Source of the DNA: Rhizobium sp.
GTDB taxonomy: Bacteria > Pseudomonadota > Gammaproteobacteria > Xanthomonadales > Xanthomonadaceae
Direction: 5' to 3'
DNA: 64,000 bases
NCBI GenBank assembly: GCA_019459185.1
Contig: JAIBEO010000200.1
Coordinates: 1-64,000, forward strand
The first letter of the stretch is position 1. Each line of letters opens with the position of its first letter. Shown in pieces: positions 57,094 through 64,000 of this stretch. Made by a program: the position numbers and the translations under genes. A model generated the notes under the pieces. It was not told where the DNA came from and made no database searches. It saw only the letters and a program-made list of their open reading frames with translations.

Positions 57094-58150
57094 TATTCAA
57101 TGATTTAGGGTCGCTTCGGCGGCCCTTCTTCATTTCCGGCGTAGCTAAATCGTAGCTCTCCTCTATCCGTACTTGTTCTGCGTACCGCTTCAGGTCATCC
57201 ATGCCGAGGTGTGCGTAACGTTGGACCATGGCCGGGGTCTGCCACCCGCCGAGCTTCTGGAGCACGTGCATCGGCGTTCCGCTCTGGGCGTGCCAGCTGG
57301 CCCACGTATGCCGGAGATCGTGCCAGCGGAAGTTCTCGATCCCTGCCCGCTTTAGCGCCCTCCTCCAAGCCTTCGTGCTGGTCTTGAACTCGAAAGGCCG
57401 ACCCCGGAACGTAAAGACCCACTCGGGATGCTTCCCGCGCTGTTCTTCGAGGACCCGCATCGCCTCGGCGCTCAGGGGAACGGGAATGGCCCGCTTGCCC
57501 TTTGCCTCCGATGCTTCGACCCACGCAGAGCAACGTTCCAGATCGACCTTCGCCCAACGCAGCCCCTTGACGTTGCCTTGGCGCAATCCCGTTGCCAACG
57601 AGAAGCGCGCCATGGCCCGCAAGTGCTCTGGCAGTTCAGCCAACAACCGCCCGGCTTCCTCGCGCGTCAGATACCGGACGCGACCTTGCGGCTCCTTCAA
57701 CAGACGGAACCGAGGCAACTTGTCGAGCCAGTCCCACTCCAACGCGGCCCGCCTCAAGATTGCACGCAAGACCTGAAGACGCCGATTCGTGGTGGCGTCA
57801 CTGACGCCGCTACGCTGGCTCTCTTGCTTGTACCTGTCCACCACATCACGGGTGATTTCGGTCAGGCACATGCCTTCGAGCCGAGGCTGCCACCAACGAA
57901 GGTGCAGCTTGTCATCGCCAACAGACTTCTTCTTCACCTCCTCGCCTAAGTACCGCAGTACAGCTTCATCCCACGAGCGACGCGGCTTTACGCCGAGTCG
58001 TTGCTGCTCCCACAGTTCAGCCCGTCGTTTGTCGTGGTATTCCTGAGCTTGCCGCTTGTTGGCAGTCCCAGTGCTTTCCGACACGCGATGACCGCTGACC
58101 GTGAGTTTGACCCACCAATACGGTGAGTCCTTGCGCTTGTAGAGTGACAT
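57053..58150 (-). CDS. Tyrosine recombinase/integrase (element 3), C-terminus encoded by the tRNA-Asn core
   Basis: LATGLRQGNVKGLRWAKVD ... FRWHDLRHTWASWHAQSGTPMHVLQKLGGW; tail ...APEVGLEPTTP. Confidence 0.93.
   Translation of the reverse strand: MSLYKRKDSPYWWVKLTVSGHRVSESTGTANKRQAQEYHDKRRAELWEQQRLGVKPRRSWDEAVLRYLGEEVKKKSVGDDKLHLRWWQPRLEGMCLTEITRDVVDRYKQESQRSGVSDATTNRRLQVLRAILRRAALEWDWLDKLPRFRLLKEPQGRVRYLTREEAGRLLAELPEHLRAMARFSLATGLRQGNVKGLRWAKVDLERCSAWVEASEAKGKRAIPVPLSAEAMRVLEEQRGKHPEWVFTFRGRPFEFKTSTKAWRRALKRAGIENFRWHDLRHTWASWHAQSGTPMHVLQKLGGWQTPAMVQRYAHLGMDDLKRYAEQVRIEESYDLATPEMKKGRRSDPKSLNNLAPEVGLEPTTP
57107..57126 (+). terminator. Weak element-borne hairpin after tRNA-Asn
   Basis: AGGGTCGC-TTCG-GCGGCCCT then TTCTTC. 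Confidence 0.5.
57140..57157 (+). promoter_or_regulatory. Putative integrase arm-site pair, tRNA-proximal (inside int)
   Basis: CGTAGCTAAATCGTAGCT, 11-bp spacing, about 47 bp from core. Confidence 0.6.
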
Positions 58151-58350
58151 TCTGAAATCTCCGAGCTGCCACCCTGCAAGGCTCGCCACTTGTAGTGTGC
58201 CCGAACGTAGGCGATCAGGTCATCTTCGACAAAGACCCAGCGCCGCCCGATCTTGGCGGCCGGGATGCGTCCGTCGGATGCCCGCTCCGCCACCGTGACC
58301 GGGTGCAGCTTCAGGACTTGGGCGGCCTCTTGCAGGGTGAGGGTTCTCAC
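57988..58350 (-). CDS. HTH (MerR/excisionase-like) protein, 120 aa, overlapping int
   Basis: MRTLTLQEAAQVLKLHPVTVAERASDGRIPAAKIGRRWVFVEDDLIAYV. Confidence 0.75.
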   Translation of the reverse strand: MRTLTLQEAAQVLKLHPVTVAERASDGRIPAAKIGRRWVFVEDDLIAYVRAHYKWRALQGGSSEISECHSTSARTHRIGGSNSRSAVIACRKALGLPTSGKLRNTTTNDGLNCGSSNDSA

Positions 58351-59348
58351 TGGTCGCTACCTTCCCGCCGCGGCATTCCGGGCAGCGGAAGGTGGACAAG
58401 CCGTTTCGGCACCCCAGGGCGCATCGCCTGATAGAGAACGGCAAAGGGATCGCCGCCCTCAGCTCTTAGCATCACGTTGAGCGCAGGACCGTACTGGGTG
58501 CGGAGGCAATCAACCATGCGGGCGTATTCGATCTCAGCGGACTTCTTGAGCGTCCGCACCTTGTCTTGGCGCTCAGAGAGGTAGGCAAGGCAGGGATAAG
58601 CGCCCGCGAGGTAGCTGCTCGCCTTCACCAACACATCCGGCGGGATAACACGCGACTTCGCCCGAAACTCGACTTCGACGCGGCACCAAGGGCTGCTGGG
58701 GTCGCCCAGTTGCTTGCCCTTCTCGTAGATGCGGCAGAGTTTCCCGTTCTGGCGTTGCCCGACATAGAGAGTCTTCCCCCTGCCGGAGCCGAGATCGTCC
58801 AGAAGTCGGGCCAGAGGCGCCCGCCCACTCGTGATGAACTGGCCCTCAGCGAACCACTTCCGGGCCTGCTGGACGCTGACGGTGCGCCCACTGAAGTCGT
58901 CGTGAGCGAGGTCGATGCGGGTGATCTTGACGCCGCAGTCCTCGCACCAGACTCGCACGGCGTTCCAGTCCCGAATCCGAGCACAGCCGTGGGCGTTCAG
59001 CTCTAAGTGCACTGTTCCCCGCTGGTGCTCGCCCCCGTAGGCGAGCAACCCAAGTCCCCCAAGGTCAATGCGGACCTCGTACCCCTGCCAGCCACCGGGC
59101 CGGGTGACCCACTGGTCTTGAGGGATCAGGAAAACGGACTCAATGATCGCGGCAAAGCCCCCTGCCCCCGGCAGAAAGGTGCAAGCGAACCAATCGACGT
59201 GCGCGATTCCCGGGTGACTTTCGCCCCGTGTTACTGGACGGGGCTCGCACTCAGCCGGCGCTGCGCCGCCGCCTGAGCTGCCGCGCGGCACCCGCGCGTC
59301 TGCACAGGCAGCGGCTGCCTGTGCGTTGGAGGGTGATTCTGTTTGCAT
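58347..59348 (-). CDS. Replication initiation factor (RstA/Rep_trans-like)
   Basis: HVDWFACTF; ITRIDLAHDDF; GKTLYVGQRQNGKLCRIYEKGKQLGDPSSPWCRVEVEFRAKSRVIP. Confidence 0.8.
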   Translation of the reverse strand: MQTESPSNAQAAAACADARVPRGSSGGGAAPAECEPRPVTRGESHPGIAHVDWFACTFLPGAGGFAAIIESVFLIPQDQWVTRPGGWQGYEVRIDLGGLGLLAYGGEHQRGTVHLELNAHGCARIRDWNAVRVWCEDCGVKITRIDLAHDDFSGRTVSVQQARKWFAEGQFITSGRAPLARLLDDLGSGRGKTLYVGQRQNGKLCRIYEKGKQLGDPSSPWCRVEVEFRAKSRVIPPDVLVKASSYLAGAYPCLAYLSERQDKVRTLKKSAEIEYARMVDCLRTQYGPALNVMLRAEGGDPFAVLYQAMRPGVPKRLVHLPLPGMPRREGSDQ

Positions 59349-59724
59349 ATGCGTGACTCCGGTCGGCACGGAGGAGTCACGGCTACGCGATTGGGCGCCC
59401 AGATGACTCCGCCGCATGTCTGCGGGAAATCACAAGGAGGGGGCAGGCCCGATTAGGAATGTTCTTTGCCTCTGACGCGGACCCTGCCTATTTCTGGTCC
59501 GTGCCTGTCTGGGCTGCGGTAGCTCCACATCGACCTAGGCCGGTGGTCCCGCTATTCAACGGCCTTTGTGGGCCGTCCCGACGCCATCTGCCAACGCGCC
59601 GGAGACTCAATGCGATATAGCTGCTTGTGTGCAGATAAGCTGCCACAGAGGAAATGGAGCCGTCAAGCAGGCGTTACCCACCGACTCCACAGCCTTGCTT
59701 CGCTCCGCTAAGCAACCCGCACGC

Positions 59725-59753
59725 CGGTTCGGTTCGACGTTAACGCCGAACCG
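59725..59753. other. Hairpin in the long noncoding gap upstream of rep, candidate origin/regulatory structure
   Basis: CGGTTCGG-TTCGACGTTAACG-CCGAACCG. Confidence 0.4.
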
Positions 59754-59797
59754 CCGCACGGGCTTCGGGCTGCGGCGTCCGTGGATAACGCCCGAGC

Positions 59798-60610
59798 TCA
59801 GCTGCCCGGCGAGGCGATGTCAGTTTTCTTGGGTTGTTTGATCGCACCTTGGAAGTGCCAAACGCGAAAATACGATGAGTGTTCTGGTGCCTCCACCTGA
59901 GAGGCTGCATAGCCAGATCCACCCTCTATGTGCTGGAGCAAATTGTTCGCCGCGCTGTCCGAGGCGCGAAGCAGCATGTTTACCAAACTATCTTTGGCAG
60001 CGTCACTTGCATAAAGCAAATCCGCCCATTCCGGGAAAAAACAGTCATCTAGTACTGGCAACTCACGCGACGCGATTTTGGAAAGGTTTCCTAGGTGCGA
60101 GTCAACGATGAATGCGATCAGGCCTGCACTAGAGCGATTAGGGTCACCCTCCATCTGAACAATGTGCTGCTTGAGCGCCAGAAGGTCGGGGTGACAATCC
60201 ACGTTGCGGAACTCAAGCGCATGGACAGGTGCAAAGCCAAGAATCGGCGAGGGAGAACGCTGCGTCCATTTGCCAAGGACAACAGCAGCGATTGATATCT
60301 CCTGGCCGCCTATTGACCTGGTGTTTGTGTCAATGGAGAAAATTGTGTCATAGGCCAAGAGCGCAGTATTCGGATCAGACGAGATTCGAGCTGAACCATC
60401 TACAGGGATGCGGCTGAGAACTTTGGGGCCCTTAGCTCTTTCATAGCTGCGCTCTAGAGTTGCTTTAACAGGTTGTAGCGAGTTGCCCTTCCCATCGAAG
60501 AATTCAATCGAGCCATCTCCTGAAACGGAGACGGTCTTAACCTCGACAGGTATGCCCATGTCCATGGTGACTATGGAGGTGCGGGGCTTCGATGGCTTTT
60601 GTCGCTTCAT
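59798..60610 (-). CDS. Hypothetical cargo protein (element 3), 270 aa
   Basis: Intact lower-GC ORF; DTIFSIDTNTRSIGGQEISIAAVVLG ... IVDSHLGNLSKI ... DDCFFPEWADLLYASDAAKDS. Confidence 0.65.
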   Translation of the reverse strand: MKRQKPSKPRTSIVTMDMGIPVEVKTVSVSGDGSIEFFDGKGNSLQPVKATLERSYERAKGPKVLSRIPVDGSARISSDPNTALLAYDTIFSIDTNTRSIGGQEISIAAVVLGKWTQRSPSPILGFAPVHALEFRNVDCHPDLLALKQHIVQMEGDPNRSSAGLIAFIVDSHLGNLSKIASRELPVLDDCFFPEWADLLYASDAAKDSLVNMLLRASDSAANNLLQHIEGGSGYAASQVEAPEHSSYFRVWHFQGAIKQPKKTDIASPGS

Positions 60611-60769
60611 GGGGGCTAACGCCTACCAGTAAGGATGGCAGATAACGGCGGGATCAGGACGCATTGAATATGGTGGTGGCAGCGCTTCTCAGGAGATCAA
60701 CTCCTCATGGGAATTGCCTAACGCCTACGCAAGCGCATGCCCCGCTTGGGGCTAGATACCCATCACTCA

Positions 60770-60787
60770 CGTAGCCAGATTGTAGCC
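60770..60787 (+). promoter_or_regulatory. Putative integrase arm-site pair, distal
   Basis: CGTAGCCAGATTGTAGCC, 11-bp spacing, 87 bp from core. Confidence 0.6.
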
Positions 60788-60873
60788 GGGACTGGCGGAT
60801 ACTGACTGAATTTGGCTGCCCCAGACGGTGGGCGAGCCTTACAGGATGCGGGTTGTAGGGTTGTCTGGGACAG

Positions 60874-60921
60874 CTGTTAATCAGGGGGTCGTTGGTTCGA
60901 GTCCAACTTCGGGCGCCAGAT
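60874..60921 (+). repeat. Element 3 att core, distal copy (truncated tRNA-Asn)
   Basis: CTGTTAATCAGGGGGTCGTTGGTTCGAGTCCAACTTCGGGCGCCAGAT. Confidence 0.95.
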
Positions 60922-60927
60922 GAAATG

Positions 60928-60957
60928 AAAAAGGCTCGCAGCGATGCGAGCCTTTTT
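60928..60957 (+). terminator. Displaced native terminator of tRNA-Asn
   Basis: AAAAAGGCTCGCA-GCGA-TGCGAGCCTTTTT. Confidence 0.88.
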
Positions 60958-60985
60958 CTTTTGGTGGCCGGTGGGTCCCTGCCGC

Positions 60986-61405
60986 TTACCAGCACTCCTC
61001 CGCCGTGGCCGCCGTGCCCGTCTCCGTCTTCGCCCCGATCTGGTTAAGGCCCAGCGTGCCGCACAAGGTGTCGCGGGACGCCTGGATGTTCTGCGGGGTG
61101 GCCGTGAGCGAGAAGGCCGAGGCCGTGGGCGTACCCACCACCGCGAACAGATAGAAGTTCGACAGCTCCTGTTCGCAGGAGGAATCAGGGATGCTGGCAC
61201 CCTCGTAGCTCATGTTGGTGGTGTAGTAGCGCTCCATGAACTGGGCCATCTCGGTCAGGCAGGCCGTCGCCGCCGCACGACGGGTATTCGTCGTGTAGTT
61301 GATATAGGACGGATACGAAATGGCGGCGAGCACGCCAATGATCGCGACAGCGATCATCAGCTCGATGAGGGTGAAGCCGCGCGCCTTGCTGCGATGCTGG
61401 GTCAT
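60986..61405 (-). CDS. pilE: Type IV pilin PilE
   Basis: ARGFTLIELMIAVAIIGVLAAISYPSYINYTTNTRRAAATACL. Confidence 0.93.
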   Translation of the reverse strand: MTQHRSKARGFTLIELMIAVAIIGVLAAISYPSYINYTTNTRRAAATACLTEMAQFMERYYTTNMSYEGASIPDSSCEQELSNFYLFAVVGTPTASAFSLTATPQNIQASRDTLCGTLGLNQIGAKTETGTAATAEECW

Positions 61406-61408
61406 TGA

Positions 61409-64000
61409 TCAATCCTCTCCATACAGTTCACGCCACGACATGCGGCGCGGCGAACCCGGGCCGCCCACCTGCGGCGCCGCGGGCACCTCTTCGCAGGTGC
61501 CGTCCGAACCGCAGACCAGCACCAGGTCGTCGATCTGGCTCGATTCGGTCGGCATGCCCACGCCCAGGTCCACCGAGCCGATCGGCAGGGCGTTCTCGCC
61601 CTCGCCAATCGTGTCATTGGAGCCGGAGCCATTGCCGTCCGTATCGAAGAAGGACGAGGAGGTGCCGCCGCCGTCGGCGCCTTCAGGGCTGGTGCCGGTG
61701 AATACGTCGATGGCGTTCAGGTAGCCGCTGCCGCCCGACTCGCAGCCATTGCCTTCCGAGGGGATGACGCTGGACACGAAGGCAGCCCGACCGTTGATGC
61801 GTGCGCCGCTGACGACGCGCTCGCCGGCGGTCGGCTCGTCCAGATCCACGTACCAACCACGCGAACCCGTGGGCAGCGCCGCGTAGGCCTCGAAGGCACG
61901 TACGCTGCGACCCTGGGCGTTGGTGCCCACGATGGCGATCTGTCGCTCGGTGAGGTCGCTGCGGCCGGCGATGGTGGTGCTGTTGTTGTCGATGATGCCG
62001 TACCAGGTCTGGATGGCGGTCGAGGCCATGTCGCTGATCGAAATCAGGCGGCCGGTACCGAAGGTGACCCAGATCCGCGGGTTCGCGGATTCGCGGGCCA
62101 GCGCCAGGCCACCGGTGATCGGCTGCGGGTTGCCGACGGCATCCGTGGCCGTGAACAGCGGCGAACCACCAAGGCCAACGGCCCAGTCAGTCGCAACAGC
62201 GGAGGTGACGTCGAACTTCCAGACATTGCCTCGCAGGTCGCCGGCGTAGATGTAGTCGGCCTTGCCGTCGGCATTCATGTCCGCGGCGCGCGGCGAGGAC
62301 AGACCGTTGCTGCCGCCAACGCCCGTGTCGATCTTGGCGATCTGACTGCCGTTGGTCACGTCGTAGATGTAGAGCACGGCATGGCCGTTGGTGCTGTCGA
62401 TGCCGTTGGGGACGACGGCGAGGATCTCGTCGTTGTTGCCCTTCACGATCAGCGGCAGGCCCAGCACGTAACCCATGTCGGCATCGCTGGCCGCGGTCTT
62501 GTCCCAAAGCACGTCCGCGTTGGCCATGTTTCCGGGATCGGAAACGTCCAGCGCGAACGCACCCTTGCCGCCGCGCCCCAGGGTACCCACCAGGTAGTTG
62601 ACGCCGGAGACAAGGCGGTAGCTGGAAACGGCCACCGGTCCATCCACGAAGAAACCATGCGTATAGGCCGGGTCGCTGATGGTGGACAGCTTGTTCCAGT
62701 CGAGACCGGCCGGGACATAGGAGAAAGTGACCTCGCCGGTGAGCGCATCGACGGCATGCAGCATGCCGTCATTGGCGCCGACGAAGACATGCTCCGAATC
62801 CCGGATGTAGAACGGCGAGGAGTTGATGATGTCGCCGAGCACGCTCGTGCGATTGCGCAGGACGCCGCCACCGGCCATCTCAAGCGACTGGTCGCCCTTG
62901 ATGTAGTTGGCGTTGTTCGCACCCGTGACGATGGCAGAACCAGTGCTGCGGGCGAGCGCGGTGGCCTGCGCCGTGGTCGGGAACGAGGCACCCGCGGAGC
63001 CGGACCAGGTCAGGACCGGGCGATTGTGGAAATCGTCTCCCGACTGGTTGTTGTCATAGGTGCTGTCGATGCTCGAGGTGACGCGCCAGGCCTCGGTGGC
63101 GGCAATGCCGCCCGCGGCAGTCACGTCGCGCGCCACGAGGTCACCCGTCCACACGCCGGTGCGATAGGTCGCCTGGTACATTCGGGTATCGGACTGGAAG
63201 GTCGTGCTGTTGGTCGCCACGTTCGAGCCGGAGGCCAGGCGGGACTGGATGATACCCAGCACACCGGAGAGCGCCGTGCTGAAACTCTCGGCATTGTTGG
63301 CGGCGATGAACTCGCCGTGGCCATTGACCGCTGCGTGCAGCAAGTCATCGATGCGCTCGGCGTCCTCGGTATTGGTCGGGTCGGGCCAGTTCACGGCCAC
63401 GCCGTTGATGCGCGGGCGGCCATCACGGAGGATTTCGGCCACCGAGCCCTGGTCGACCGTGCCCTTGAGGCCGATGGAAATACCGAAGGTGACCATGTGC
63501 TGCCAGAACGCCGGGTTGTTGGCGCTGGTCGGCATGATGTTGTCCTGGTCCGTACGCAGGTCGGTCTTCCAGTACTTCATGGCCACGTCGGCCAGCGTGT
63601 TGCTGTAGTTCGTGGTGCTGCCGGTGTCCTGGTAAGGGTGCGAGCGCGTGTACCGGACGGTGTCGCTGCCGTCCGCCGGGTTCACGATGGACAGGCCGGA
63701 AACACCATCTTGGTCTCCGATGGTGCGGCTTCCGATGTTGCCGTTCCAGTAGCCGTCCGTGGTCAGGATGGCGAAGTTCTGCCGGCACTCCAGCTGGTCG
63801 GCTGCCGCCGCCGGACCATAGGGACCCGAAGTCGAACTGTCGGAGAAGTATTCGCCGGTGTCAAAGAGTGCGGCGCGCAGCGGGGTGCTGTTCTCGCCAC
63901 GTGCGCCGAACAGCCGGCTGAACCAGGTGGTGCGCGCGGAACCTTCGAAGACGCCGTTGTTGCCGTCGGTGACCGGGATATTGTAGTTGCTGCGGTTCCA
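61409..64000 (-). CDS. pilY1: Type IV pilus tip-associated protein PilY1 (continues past window end)
   Basis: FVGANDGMLHAVDALTGEVTFSYVPAGL...PVAVSSYRLVSGVNYLVGTLGRGGKGAFALDVSDP; track start at 63685 is an internal GTG, the frame stays open to the window edge. Confidence 0.93.
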   Translation of the reverse strand, partial: WNRSNYNIPVTDGNNGVFEGSARTTWFSRLFGARGENSTPLRAALFDTGEYFSDSSTSGPYGPAAAADQLECRQNFAILTTDGYWNGNIGSRTIGDQDGVSGLSIVNPADGSDTVRYTRSHPYQDTGSTTNYSNTLADVAMKYWKTDLRTDQDNIMPTSANNPAFWQHMVTFGISIGLKGTVDQGSVAEILRDGRPRINGVAVNWPDPTNTEDAERIDDLLHAAVNGHGEFIAANNAESFSTALSGVLGIIQSRLASGSNVATNSTTFQSDTRMYQATYRTGVWTGDLVARDVTAAGGIAATEAWRVTSSIDSTYDNNQSGDDFHNRPVLTWSGSAGASFPTTAQATALARSTGSAIVTGANNANYIKGDQSLEMAGGGVLRNRTSVLGDIINSSPFYIRDSEHVFVGANDGMLHAVDALTGEVTFSYVPAGLDWNKLSTISDPAYTHGFFVDGPVAVSSYRLVSGVNYLVGTLGRGGKGAFALDVSDPGNMANADVLWDKTAASDADMGYVLGLPLIVKGNNDEILAVVPNGIDSTNGHAVLYIYDVTNGSQIAKIDTGVGGSNGLSSPRAADMNADGKADYIYAGDLRGNVWKFDVTSAVATDWAVGLGGSPLFTATDAVGNPQPITGGLALARESANPRIWVTFGTGRLISISDMASTAIQTWYGIIDNNSTTIAGRSDLTERQIAIVGTNAQGRSVRAFEAYAALPTGSRGWYVDLDEPTAGERVVSGARINGRAAFVSSVIPSEGNGCESGGSGYLNAIDVFTGTSPEGADGGGTSSSFFDTDGNGSGSNDTIGEGENALPIGSVDLGVGMPTESSQIDDLVLVCGSDGTCEEVPAAPQVGGPGSPRRMSWRELYGED

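Larger units (their letters stand above)
57046..60921. mobile_element. Integrative element 3, tRNA-Asn, about 3.8 kb
   Basis: 48-bp direct repeats, int-HTH-rep module, single cargo gene. Confidence 0.93.

Noticed and set aside
60616-60727. Direct repeat CTAACGCCTAC 101 bp apart (60616, 60717) upstream of the element 3 cargo gene, resembling integron attC ends (GCCTAAC/GTTAGGC)
   Set aside because: No matching complementary core at the other end of a 60-130 bp unit and no integron integrase; insufficient to call an attC site or gene cassette.
60705-60995. ORF with ...SGARSWTRTNDPLINS...
   Set aside because: Translation of antisense truncated tRNA-Asn sequence, a recurrent spurious protein type.

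Overview
GC-rich gammaproteobacterial chromosome, probably Lysobacteraceae/Xanthomonadales (inferred from gene content and REP type). The backbone carries prmC, ahpF-ahpC/oxyR, apt, glnS, rlmM, ggt, coaD, rsmD/ftsY, mutY-yggX, an acyl-CoA dehydrogenase, the thrS-infC-rpmI-rplT-pheS-pheT-ihfA-merR cluster, uvrB and type IV pilus genes (fimT-like, pilE, pilY1). Three of the four tRNA genes (Phe-GAA, Val-GAC, Asn-GTT, but not Pro-GGG) carry a small integrative element (about 5.6, 5.2 and 3.8 kb), each bounded by an exact 46-50 bp repeat of the tRNA 3' half. None has recognisable structural, conjugation or packaging genes. They show: (i) a conserved rep - 120-aa HTH - int module with nested HTH/int overlap in two of them; (ii) paired 11-bp-spaced direct repeats at about 46-48 and 86-87 bp from the cores, likely integrase arm sites; (iii) an element-borne terminator replacing the displaced native tRNA terminator in all three; (iv) different cargo in each, including a DUF2971-like protein next to a protein with a HEPN-like R-x5-H motif. 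Upstream of thrS lies a textbook-like transcription attenuator: leader peptide MSTTTTR*, a GCCAGGC/GCCUGGC antiterminator and an intrinsic terminator. Other points are an ATC start for infC, REP copies that provide stop codons, and an orphan Pycsar-type TM protein. All family assignments come from reading motifs; no database search was run.
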